Origin: an uncultured Clostridia bacterium
GTDB taxonomy: Bacteria > Bacillota > Clostridia > RGIG6154
Assembly (NCBI GenBank): GCA_934457515.1
Contig: CAKSHV010000108.1
Span: 1-5,686, forward strand
DNA: 5,686 bases
Direction: 5' to 3'
Part shown: piece after piece, positions 1 through 5,686 of the stretch
Layout: the number at the start of each line of letters is the position of its first letter
Numbering within the stretch: the stretch's first letter is position 1
Program-made: the position numbers and the translations under genes
Notes under the pieces: generated by a model
Database searches by the model: none
The model's input: only the letters and a program-made list of their open reading frames with translations
What the model was told of the DNA's origin: nothing

Positions 1-3
1 TTG

Positions 4-45
4 CAAGGGCTGGCGCGGTGAGCGCCGTGCGAACGTAAGCCCTTG
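4..45. repeat. Hairpin A: compound inverted repeat
   Basis: Perfect 8-bp arms CAAGGGCT (4-11) and AGCCCTTG (38-45) enclose a smaller hairpin with arms GGCGC (12-16) and GCGCC (22-26) around the loop GGTGA. After it comes TGCGAACGTAA (28-38), whose last base is in the right arm. A competing inner fold pairs 13-18 with 25-30, including one G-T wobble. Positions 1-2 could extend the stem against 46-47 if G3 is bulged, so the element may start at the window edge. It lies in an array with hairpins B, C and the terminator. The function is unknown; a dispersed structured repeat or part of a structured RNA are both possible. Confidence 0.7.
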
Positions 46-47
46 AA

Positions 48-84
48 TCAAAGAGAATGCGAGTGTAACGAGTTTTCTCTTTGA
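48..84. repeat. Hairpin B: 10-bp inverted repeat with 17-nt loop
   Basis: The arms TCAAAGAGAA (48-57) and TTCTCTTTGA (75-84) are perfectly complementary over 10 bp. They enclose a 17-base loop that begins with TGCGAGTGTAA (58-68), 9 of 11 bases identical to the motif inside hairpin A, although the arms of A and B are unrelated. CGAG occurs twice in the loop (60-63 and 69-72). Only two bases separate it from hairpin A. Neither side has a T-tract typical of a terminator, so it is unlikely to be a simple intrinsic terminator. Function unknown. Confidence 0.7.
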
Positions 85-86
85 AA

Positions 87-105
87 GTGTCGACCGAGTC
101 GACAC
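87..105. repeat. Hairpin C: 8-bp inverted repeat with 3-nt loop
   Basis: The arms GTGTCGAC (87-94) and GTCGACAC (98-105) form a perfect 8-bp stem closed by the loop CGA. Each arm contains the palindrome GTCGAC. It starts two bases after hairpin B and ends two bases before the terminator stem, so 4-137 is almost entirely base-paired in one fold. It has no T-tract of its own. Its role is not known. Confidence 0.65.
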
Positions 106-107
106 GC

Positions 108-138
108 AAAAGGGACTGCATATTTGCAGTCCCTTTTT
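108..138. terminator. Bidirectional intrinsic terminator after azlD
   Basis: A GC-containing 9-bp stem, GGGACTGCA (112-120) with TGCAGTCCC (125-133), has a 4-base loop TATT and is extended by four A-T pairs (108-111 with 134-137). On the minus strand it starts three bases after the azlD stop codon and is followed by four T before GC-rich sequence, which can end the azlD transcript. On the plus strand the stem is followed by TTTTTATTTAT, a better tail. It can therefore also end a transcript arriving from the left through hairpins A-C. Confidence 0.85.
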
Positions 139-140
139 AT

Positions 141-461
141 TTATGCGAAGATGAATTGGACGAAAATAACATAGCAGATTGTACCGCCTAAGATGCTGAG
201 GAGCGTGTTGTGCCGCCATTTGTGCAAAAGAACGGTCAGAAAAACCGAAACAATTTCCGGAATTCCGAAAGACGGCGATGAAAAAGAGGCGCCCTTTAGG
301 CAATACACCACAAGCATGCCCATAATCGCAAAGGGCAGAACCTTGCCCAAATACAAAACAACAGGGGGCAGTGCGCGGTTTTGAAACGCGATAAACGGAA
401 TAAAGCGCAAAAGAATGGTGACCAGTGCGGCGGTGAGCACGATAAACAAACTGTGGTTCAT
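141..461 (-). CDS. azlD: Branched-chain amino acid exporter small subunit, AzlD family
   Basis: This is the small membrane partner of AzlC. In Bacillus subtilis, azlCD overexpression gives resistance to 4-azaleucine, and the pair is regarded as a branched-chain amino acid exporter in the cytoplasmic membrane. The 106-residue protein is of normal family length and consists of about four hydrophobic segments (roughly 4-27, 35-55, 67-80, 88-105). Family marks are RFIPF (19-23), the YLGKVLPFAIMGMLVVY segment (37-53) and RHNTLLSILGGT (83-94). The ATG overlaps the azlC stop codon as ATGA, so translation is probably coupled. A purine-rich GAGGGGG (475-469) lies seven bases upstream, inside the end of azlC. 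It is the last gene of the putative lepA-hemW-azlC-azlD transcript and is followed at once by a terminator. The family assignment is firm; the exact exported substrate is inferred from the family. Confidence 0.92.
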   Translation of the reverse strand: MNHSLFIVLTAALVTILLRFIPFIAFQNRALPPVVLYLGKVLPFAIMGMLVVYCLKGASFSSPSFGIPEIVSVFLTVLLHKWRHNTLLSILGGTICYVIFVQFIFA

Positions 462-1174
462 TTTTGCGCCCCCTCTCCTTGGCTTCTTCGTTCAATCGGC
501 TTTCTTAAAAGCAAAAGCAGTGCCGAAATCAGCAGCATGGCGGGGATTAAAAACCGCTGTGCGCCGAACAGAATCAGACACAAAACGGATGATATAACGC
601 CGATAAGCGCCGGAATATGATTTTTGTTTTTCTCCCACTGCTCGGTGAAAATTACCACAAACAGTGCGGTCATGGCAAAGTCGATGCCATTGGTGTTAAA
701 GGTTAAAAAGCTGCCCAAAAGACCACCGATAACGCTGCCCAAAACCCAGTAAAACTGGTTTAAAAGCGATACAAAGAGAAAGTATCGCTTTTTGTCAACG
801 CCGCTTGGAATCAGCTCGTCCGAGCAGACGAGGGAATAGGTTTCATCGGTCAGCGCAAAGATTAAGTATGGCTTTGCTTTGCCGGTGTCGCGGTAGCGCG
901 AAAGCATGGACACGCCGTAAAACAAGTGGCGTGCGTTAACCATTAAGGTCATCAGCGCGGTTGAGATAAGGGACGCGCCCGCCGTTAAAAGGTCGATTGC
1001 GACATATTGCATAGAGCCTGCGTAAATCGTAAGGCTCATTAAAAGTGCCCACCACCGGGCGTAGCCCTTGGAGGTGAGCAGAATGCCGAACCCGGTGCCG
1101 AGCACAATATAACCTGCCATGATGGGCAGGCTTTTGAAAAATGCGGTTTTTAATGTTTTTTTCGTGTCTGTCAT
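458..1174 (-). CDS. azlC: Branched-chain amino acid exporter large subunit, AzlC family
   Basis: This is the large subunit of the AzlCD exporter, a polytopic protein of the cytoplasmic membrane, thought to expel branched-chain amino acids and analogues. The 238-residue product has several hydrophobic segments and the family marks PIMAGYIVLGTGFG (residues 17-30), YAGSMQ (51-56), NARHLFYG (80-87) and ALTDETY (107-113). The tail is basic and hydrophilic. The start is uncertain: I chose the ATG at 1174, four bases after the hemW stop, where re-initiation by ribosomes leaving hemW is plausible. A TTG at 1186 would add four residues and overlap hemW by eight bases. The GGAGG at 1194-1190 is 3 bases from the TTG and 15 from the ATG, so it fits neither well. 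The stop overlaps the azlD start (ATGA). The family call is firm; the substrate is inferred. Confidence 0.92.
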   Translation of the reverse strand: MTDTKKTLKTAFFKSLPIMAGYIVLGTGFGILLTSKGYARWWALLMSLTIYAGSMQYVAIDLLTAGASLISTALMTLMVNARHLFYGVSMLSRYRDTGKAKPYLIFALTDETYSLVCSDELIPSGVDKKRYFLFVSLLNQFYWVLGSVIGGLLGSFLTFNTNGIDFAMTALFVVIFTEQWEKNKNHIPALIGVISSVLCLILFGAQRFLIPAMLLISALLLLLRKPIERRSQGEGAQK

Positions 1175-1178
1175 ACCG

Positions 1179-2309
1179 TTACACAAAATCCTCCATCACA
1201 TAATTTGCCAAATCCATGCCCTTTTCACTTAGGAAAAGACGCCCGTTTTTTTCACAAAGCAGGCCGTTGTTTTTGTGCTTTGAAACGGCACTTTGAAACA
1301 CTTCCGAAAATTCTTTTCCGAATTTTTCTTTAAACTGCAAAAGGGATATGCCGCATGTTTTCCGAAGTCCCAAAAAGGCAAATTCGCTCATTTGCTCTTC
1401 GGTGGTAAGCGGTGTGCTTTCTTTGTACAGCGGCTTAAAATGCGTTGCAAAACGGATGTATTTTTCCGTATCGGACGGGTTTTGATAGCGCACGTTATGA
1501 AAATAAGACGCTGCGCCCGCTCCCGCGCCGATGTATTCCTTTGCGTCCCAGTAGCGGGTGTTGTGGCGGGATTCAAAACCCGGTTTTGCAAAATTGGAAA
1601 TTTCATACTGGTAAATGCCGTGCTCTTTTAATAGCGCGCGGGCTTTGTAATACATACTCCGCTCGGTGTCTTCGTCCGCAAAGGTGTATTTTTTGCGGTT
1701 TTCATACAGCGGTGTGCCGTGCTCTAACTGCAAGCCGTAAAGCGAAAGATGCGCAGGCGATAGCTTTAAAAGGTTTGTTACCGAAGTGAGAAAATTTTCT
1801 TCCGTTTGGTCAGGGAGGGCAAAAATCAAATCGTAATTTATATTTTCAAAGCCCGCTATACGCATGGCGGCATAGCTTTCCAAAACGCGCACCGTGTTGT
1901 GCACGCGCCCGATTTTTTTTAAAATTTCATCGTCAAAGGACTGCACGCCGAGGCTTAAGCGGTTGACACCGTTGTTTTTCAGCATTTTAAGAAGAGGCGG
2001 TGTTACCGTTTCGGGGTTTAATTCCACCGTAAATTCTGCATTTTCGTCTATGCAAAACAGGCGGGGCAGGGCGGATAAGATTTTATTTAAATTCTTTTCG
2101 CCAAGGCACGCGGGTGTGCCGCCGCCTATGTAAATTGTGGATAAATAACGGTCGGAAGAAATGTATTTTAACCCCTCTAACTCGCAAAGCAGCGCATTTG
2201 TGTACGCCTCTTTTTCTTCCTCACAGGCGGGATGCGACAAAAAATCGCAATAGGCGCACTTTTGAAGGCAAAAGGGAATGTGGATATAAAGCCCGGTGTC
2301 ATACAGCAT
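1179..2309 (-). CDS. hemW: HemW, radical SAM haem chaperone
   Basis: HemW is a cytoplasmic radical-SAM-family protein that binds haem and is thought to deliver it to haem proteins; it is a relative of the coproporphyrinogen dehydrogenase HemN. Radical SAM cysteines are C14, C18 and C21 in PFCLQKCAYCDF. The residue after CxD is Phe (F23), where true HemN has a fourth Cys. GGGTP (62-66) and GVQSF (121-125) are core motifs. HNTRYW (249-254) is the HNxxYW signature of HemW, and the HemN C-terminal domain covers roughly 300-376. The length of 376 is normal. An in-frame TAA just upstream rules out an earlier start; AAGGAG (2327-2322) is 12 bases before the ATG, somewhat far. It lies 48 bases after lepA, a common Firmicutes pairing, with no promoter or terminator seen in the gap. 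Coproporphyrinogen oxidase would be a misannotation. Confidence 0.93.
   Translation of the reverse strand: MLYDTGLYIHIPFCLQKCAYCDFLSHPACEEEKEAYTNALLCELEGLKYISSDRYLSTIYIGGGTPACLGEKNLNKILSALPRLFCIDENAEFTVELNPETVTPPLLKMLKNNGVNRLSLGVQSFDDEILKKIGRVHNTVRVLESYAAMRIAGFENINYDLIFALPDQTEENFLTSVTNLLKLSPAHLSLYGLQLEHGTPLYENRKKYTFADEDTERSMYYKARALLKEHGIYQYEISNFAKPGFESRHNTRYWDAKEYIGAGAGAASYFHNVRYQNPSDTEKYIRFATHFKPLYKESTPLTTEEQMSEFAFLGLRKTCGISLLQFKEKFGKEFSEVFQSAVSKHKNNGLLCEKNGRLFLSEKGMDLANYVMEDFV
1190..1194 (-). promoter_or_regulatory. Ribosome binding site of azlC, ambiguous spacing
   Basis: GGAGG on the minus strand lies inside the last codons of hemW. It is 3 bases before the TTG at 1186 and 15 bases before the ATG at 1174. 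Both distances are outside the usual range, so it does not settle the start. It suggests that azlC translation is coupled to hemW termination. Confidence 0.5.
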
Positions 2310-2357
2310 GGTTTATCCGTTCTCCTTTCCTTTAAAGTGCGCCCTGCATAAAAAATA

Positions 2358-4163
2358 TCAGTCTAATTTTAAAACTGCCATGAATGCCTCCTGCGGCACC
2401 TCTACAGAGCCGACCTGGCGCATTCTCTTTTTGCCCTCTTTCTGTTTTTCTAGGAGCTTTTTCTTTCGGGTGATGTCGCCGCCGTAGCATTTCGCCAAAA
2501 CGTCTTTGCGCATGGCTTTTACGGTTTCGCGGGCGATAATTTTGTTGCCGATTGCCGCCTGAATCGGAATTTCAAACAGCTGGCGCGGAATCTCTTCTTT
2601 CAGCTTTTCCGCAATTTTGCGCGCGCGGGCATATGCCTTGTCGGCGTGAATGATAAATGAAAGGGCGTCTACCATGTCGCCGTTTAACAAAATATCCAAT
2701 TTCACAAGGTTCGATTTTTCATAGCCTTTCCACTCGTAGTCAAACGATGCATAGCCTTTTGTGCGGGATTTTAAAGCGTCAAAAAAGTCGTATATGATTT
2801 CGTTTAAAGGCATTTCATAGGTCAGCGTTACGCGGTCCGATTCGATATACTCGGTGTTTATATATTTGCCGCGGCGTTCCTGGCAAAGCTCCATAATGTT
2901 TCCCATGTATTCGGCGGGCAGCATGATGGAGGCGGTTACCATCGGCTCTTCCATATAGTCGATTTCGGTGGGTTCGGGCATGTTGGTCGGGTTGTCCAAA
3001 TCCATTTTTTCGCCGTTGGTTTTGGTGATTTTATAAATAACGCTGGGCGCGGTCGTAACCAAATCCAAATTAAATTCGCGTTCTAACCGTTCCTGAATGA
3101 TTTCCATGTGCAAAAGGCCCAAAAATCCGCAGCGGAAGCCAAAGCCGAGCGCTTTGGAGGTTTCCGCCTCGAACACGAGGGACGCGTCGTTTAACTGCAG
3201 TTTTTCAAGTGCGTCGCGAAGGTCGCCGTACTTGGCGCCGTCCGCGGGGTAGATACCGCAAAACACCATGGGATTTACCTTTCGATAGCCCGGGAGCGGC
3301 TTTTCGGCAGGGTGCGCAGCGTTTGTCACCGTGTCGCCCACGCGGGTGTCGGTCACATTTTTAATGCTGGCTGCAATATAGCCCACCTCGCCGCAGTTTA
3401 AAGCGTTTGCGGGAACAAGACCCGAGGGCTTCATATAGCCGGTTTCCACCACTTCAAACTCTTTTCCGGTTGCCATGAACCGAATTTTCATGCCGGGTTT
3501 TACATATCCTTCTTTTATGCGGACATAGACGATAACGCCTTTGTATGAGTCGTAATACGAGTCGAAAATCAGTGCCTGCAGCGGATTTTGTGTATCGCCC
3601 GCGGGAGCGGGGATTTTGTGCACGATTTCTTCTAATACATCGTGAATACCGATGCCTTGCTTTGCGGAAATTAAAGGTGCGTTTTCCGCCTCGATGCCGA
3701 TAACGTCTTCAATTTCGTGCTTTACATAGTCGGGGCGGGCGGACGGCAGGTCGATTTTGTTAATCACCGGCACAATTTCCAAATCGTGCTCTACTGCCAT
3801 ATAGGTATTGGCAAGGGTTTGCGCCTCAATGCCCTGGGCGGCGTCGACCACCAAAATGGCGCCCTCGCATGCAGCAAGGCTGCGGGACACTTCATAGCCG
3901 AAATCCACGTGTCCGGGTGTGTCGATTAGATTTAAAAGATACTCTTTGCCGTCGTCTGCTTTATACACCAGGCGCACGGCACGCGCTTTGATGGTTATGC
4001 CGCGCTCGCGCTCTAAATCCATGTTGTCTAAAATCTGTTCTTCCATTTCGCGGGCGGTCAGCACGCCTGTTTCCTCCAAAAGGCGGTCCGCCAGCGTGGA
4101 TTTGCCGTGGTCTATATGTGCAATAATGCAGAAATTGCGAATGTTTTCCTGTCCGTTTGCCAT
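2358..4163 (-). CDS. lepA: Elongation factor 4 (LepA), ribosome-associated GTPase
   Basis: LepA/EF4 is a translational GTPase that acts on the ribosome; roles in back-translocation, stress and 30S biogenesis have been proposed for the family. The full set of GTPase motifs is present: AHIDHGKST (15-23), RGITIK (54-59), DTPGH (81-85), NKID (135-138) and SAK (166-168). Domain II follows (about 190-280), then the EF-G-like domains III and V and the LepA-specific C-terminal domain. That last domain ends in the typical [20 protein letters not shown] stretch and VPQEAF near residue 590. The length of 601 matches the family. The ATG has an ideal GGAGG (4174-4170) six bases upstream. A promoter sits about 50-80 bases upstream, overlapping the end of the glycosidase gene. 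It is the first gene of a probable lepA-hemW-azlC-azlD operon. No key residue is missing. Confidence 0.98.
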   Translation of the reverse strand: MANGQENIRNFCIIAHIDHGKSTLADRLLEETGVLTAREMEEQILDNMDLERERGITIKARAVRLVYKADDGKEYLLNLIDTPGHVDFGYEVSRSLAACEGAILVVDAAQGIEAQTLANTYMAVEHDLEIVPVINKIDLPSARPDYVKHEIEDVIGIEAENAPLISAKQGIGIHDVLEEIVHKIPAPAGDTQNPLQALIFDSYYDSYKGVIVYVRIKEGYVKPGMKIRFMATGKEFEVVETGYMKPSGLVPANALNCGEVGYIAASIKNVTDTRVGDTVTNAAHPAEKPLPGYRKVNPMVFCGIYPADGAKYGDLRDALEKLQLNDASLVFEAETSKALGFGFRCGFLGLLHMEIIQERLEREFNLDLVTTAPSVIYKITKTNGEKMDLDNPTNMPEPTEIDYMEEPMVTASIMLPAEYMGNIMELCQERRGKYINTEYIESDRVTLTYEMPLNEIIYDFFDALKSRTKGYASFDYEWKGYEKSNLVKLDILLNGDMVDALSFIIHADKAYARARKIAEKLKEEIPRQLFEIPIQAAIGNKIIARETVKAMRKDVLAKCYGGDITRKKKLLEKQKEGKKRMRQVGSVEVPQEAFMAVLKLD

Positions 4164-4214
4164 TGATTTCCTCCGAAAATTTGTGTTTGTGTAAATAAAT
4201 CTTTCTAATAGTCT

Positions 4215-4243
4215 ATTGTATCAAAAAATGCATTAAAAATCAA
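4215..4243 (-). promoter_or_regulatory. Sigma-A type promoter for lepA operon (extended -10)
   Basis: Read on the minus strand, TTGATT (4243-4238) and TACAAT (4220-4215) are separated by exactly 17 bases. The -10 box is preceded by TGA, giving the extended -10 form TGnTACAAT. The -35 matches TTGACA at 4 of 6 positions and the -10 matches TATAAT at 5 of 6. Transcription would start near 4208, leaving a leader of about 45 bases with no obvious structure. The -35 box lies inside the last codons of the upstream glycosidase gene. No terminator separates the two genes, so read-through into lepA is also possible. Confidence 0.7.
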
Positions 4244-5216
4244 GGGAAATTTGCAGATTAAAGGTGTCGTTCCACTCCTCGTCGGCTGCAACCGCGCAGC
4301 ACAAAACGCGCGGTTTGCCATTTTCAAAATACACCTGCGGGCGCTCTAAGTTCGATACCTTTTGCACTTTTCCGTCTGCCCATTTTATCTCGCGCGGGAA
4401 AGCAAGGGGGTGCTCTTCGTCTGCCTTATAGTCCGTAAGTCCGTTTTCGGACGCAAAAAGCGCCGTGGACGATTCGCCCGTTTTGGTGAAATACCCCTGA
4501 AAGTCCTTAACCAAACAATAGAATTTATCTTCATAATAGAAAATGCACGGGTCTTCCACCGACCAGTTGGTTTCGGGATTGATGAAAAGGGGCGTGCCTG
4601 TTTTTTTAAAGGGCCCTTTCGGGCTGTCTGCAATGGCTGTGCCGCACACAACCGCGCCGCCCGCGGGCATTTTTCCGTCGTCGCTTACGCCCTTGTACAT
4701 CATAATAAACTTGTTGTCCGGCGTTTTGCAGACGGTGGGGTTGGAGGTCATTAAATTGTCAAATCCTGCCTCCGATACGTCAAGCACAGGCTTTTCGGCA
4801 CGCTGCCATGCGCCTAAGATGTCGCCGTTTGTGGTCCATGCAACGCCGATTCGCTGGTGGTTGCGGTGTCTCCAGAAGTCGCCCTTTCCGTAGTTTCCCA
4901 TATAATATAGGTAATATTCGCCCTCGTGTTCGATAACGCAGGGGTTATGAAAGCAGTCTCTGTCCCACGAATCGGTATCCTGTTTGGTGAAAAGCACTTT
5001 TTCGTGTTTGAACGGCCCTGTCGGGCTTTTGCTGCTTGCAATGCAGATTTCAGACTGCGTAACCCAGCTGCTCATGCCTGATTTTCTCGGCCAGCGGGAA
5101 TAAAAAAGATAGTATGTATCGCTCTGCTTGGCAAGAGAGCCGCACCACACGTAGTAGCCGCGCTCTTTAAAGCAGTTTTCTTCGGTAACGGGGGCTAAAT
5201 GTTTTGAAAAATCCAT
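4233..5216 (-). CDS. Putative beta-propeller glycosidase, GH43/32/117-like superfamily
   Basis: This is a predicted five-bladed beta-propeller glycosidase; its substrate is not known. Repeated blade motifs are HNPCVIEHEGEYYLYYMG (90-107), SNPTVCKTPDNKFIMMYKG (158-176), VEDPCIFYYEDKFYCLVKD (220-238) and ERPQVYF (291-297). SPTGPF (64-69) and SPKGPF (198-203) are the loop signature seen in GH43- and GH32-type propellers. Acidic residues in the blade motifs, such as E221 and D222 in VEDP, are candidate catalytic or binding residues, but I cannot assign them. There is no signal peptide or membrane segment, so the 327-residue protein should act in the cytoplasm on imported saccharides. I chose the ATG at 5216 because AAGGAAGAG (5230-5222) precedes it at good spacing; an ATG at 5234 would add six residues and overlap the regulator's stop (ATGA) but lacks a good site. 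It lies 14 bases after the AraC-type gene, so the two are probably co-transcribed. Superfamily fairly sure; GH family number unsure. Confidence 0.8.
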   Translation of the reverse strand: MDFSKHLAPVTEENCFKERGYYVWCGSLAKQSDTYYLFYSRWPRKSGMSSWVTQSEICIASSKSPTGPFKHEKVLFTKQDTDSWDRDCFHNPCVIEHEGEYYLYYMGNYGKGDFWRHRNHQRIGVAWTTNGDILGAWQRAEKPVLDVSEAGFDNLMTSNPTVCKTPDNKFIMMYKGVSDDGKMPAGGAVVCGTAIADSPKGPFKKTGTPLFINPETNWSVEDPCIFYYEDKFYCLVKDFQGYFTKTGESSTALFASENGLTDYKADEEHPLAFPREIKWADGKVQKVSNLERPQVYFENGKPRVLCCAVAADEEWNDTFNLQISLDF

Positions 5217-5221
5217 ATATT

Positions 5222-5230
5222 CTCTTCCTT
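5222..5230 (-). promoter_or_regulatory. Ribosome binding site deciding the glycosidase start
   Basis: AAGGAAGAG on the minus strand sits 5 bases (9 from the AGGA core) before the ATG at 5216. It lies between the regulator stop codon and that ATG. Nothing comparable precedes the alternative ATG at 5234, so the shorter protein beginning MDFSKHL is preferred. Confidence 0.65.
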
Positions 5231-5686
5231 TCATGCCTCTGCATTTCGGTAGTCACGCGGGGTTTTCTGCGTGATTTTTCGAAAGGCACGGTTAAAATTG
5301 GCTGTGTTGTTATAGCCGCAAAGCAGTGCGATTTCTAAAATGGTTTTGTCGGTTTCTGACAATAAATCTATTGCCTTGTCAATGCGTTTTATAGTAATGT
5401 AATCCCAAAGCGAAATACCGTTTAACCGCTTGAAAGCGGTTGAAAAGTAAGCCTTGCTCATAGCGGCGATGCGGGCGATTTCCTCTAATGTGAAATTGTC
5501 GCACAGGTGGGAATCGATGTAGTTCATCGCCTTTTCCATGCTTTTGATGTTCTGCCCGCGCGGGGATATGAATTTTTGCTCGTCCGCCGCGTCGAAATCC
5601 CGCACAAGCAGCACCAAAAGATTTAAAAGGCGAACTTTTACCATAAGCTCGTATTCCGTCTTTTTGTGCTTAAACTCTTTCTCGAT
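5231..5686 (-). CDS. AraC-family transcriptional regulator, C-terminal part (5' end outside window)
   Basis: This is the DNA-binding end of an AraC/XylS regulator, a cytoplasmic transcription factor. The frame stays open to the window edge: 14 codons precede the first visible Met (5644), and they read as the charged linker helix usually found between an N-terminal cupin-like sensor and the HTH domain. The true start is therefore beyond 5686 and only 151 C-terminal residues are seen. Two helix-turn-helix units are present: FTLEEIARIAAMSKAYFSTA (about visible residues 65-84) and TILEIALLCGYNNTANFNRA (about 115-134). The classic ending FRKITQKTPRDYR follows. The gene ends 14 bases before the glycosidase start, so it probably controls that gene in response to a sugar. 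The ligand and target site cannot be read from this window. Confidence 0.92.
   Translation of the reverse strand: MEKEFKHKKTEYELMVKVRLLNLLVLLVRDFDAADEQKFISPRGQNIKSMEKAMNYIDSHLCDNFTLEEIARIAAMSKAYFSTAFKRLNGISLWDYITIKRIDKAIDLLSETDKTILEIALLCGYNNTANFNRAFRKITQKTPRDYRNAEA

Noticed and set aside
1..138. CRISPR array or riboswitch/T-box in the hairpin region
   Set aside because: There are no direct repeats with regular spacers. The T-box conserved sequence is absent and I recognise no known riboswitch core. The region is also downstream, not upstream, of azlD.
1179..2309. Oxygen-independent coproporphyrinogen III oxidase (HemN)
   Set aside because: The fourth cysteine position after CxxxCxxC is Phe, and HNxxYW is present; both point to HemW.
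2310..2357. Separate promoter or small gene between lepA and hemW
   Set aside because: The 48-base gap shows only a purine-rich ribosome binding site for hemW; there is no paired -35/-10 and no stem-loop.
4207..4217. Short inverted repeat AATAG-A-CTATT over the lepA -10 box and start site
   Set aside because: Only five AT-rich bases per arm with a one-base centre; expected by chance in this AT-rich gap, and too tight to form a hairpin. An operator role cannot be supported.
4362..4754. Plus-strand open frame of 130 codons and several other plus-strand frames
   Set aside because: They lie wholly opposite clear minus-strand genes, show no family motifs and have no convincing ribosome binding sites; they are shadows of the coding strand.
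5231..5644. A complete short AraC-like protein starting at the Met at 5644
   Set aside because: The frame is open to the window edge, and the 14 upstream codons read as the usual linker helix, so the gene is cut by the window rather than short.

Overview
The window looks like a piece of chromosome from an anaerobic member of the Firmicutes, most likely an uncultured gut-type Clostridia. The evidence is the lepA-hemW gene pair, GGAGG-type ribosome binding sites, an azlCD pair, and a lone AraC regulator coupled to a cytosolic glycosidase. Placement below class level is not possible from this sequence. Every protein gene I can support lies on the minus strand, so the biological reading order runs from high to low coordinates.

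Right end (5686 to 4233): the C-terminal part of an AraC-family regulator enters from beyond the window edge. It is followed almost immediately by a five-bladed beta-propeller glycosidase of the GH43/GH32/GH117-like superfamily with no signal peptide. The pair looks like a small sugar-use unit in which the regulator senses a sugar and the enzyme cleaves an imported saccharide.

Middle (4243 to 1179): a strong-looking extended -10 promoter overlaps the 3' end of the glycosidase gene and drives lepA (elongation factor 4). hemW (radical-SAM haem chaperone, often misnamed coproporphyrinogen oxidase) follows after 48 bases.

Left part (1174 to 141): azlC and azlD, the two subunits of a branched-chain amino acid exporter, follow hemW with near-zero spacing. 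lepA-hemW-azlC-azlD is therefore probably one transcript. The hrcA-grpE-dnaK-dnaJ genes that often follow lepA-hemW in Firmicutes are absent here.

Left edge (1 to 140): there is no protein gene. This stretch is packed with four consecutive hairpins. The last one, next to the azlD stop codon, is an intrinsic terminator usable on both strands and with its better T-tract on the plus strand. The other three have unrelated arms, but the first two share an 11-base internal motif (TGCGARYGTAA). This compact array is the least explained part of the window and the best candidate for something new, either a dispersed structured repeat or a small structured RNA on the plus strand. The rest of the window is ordinary.
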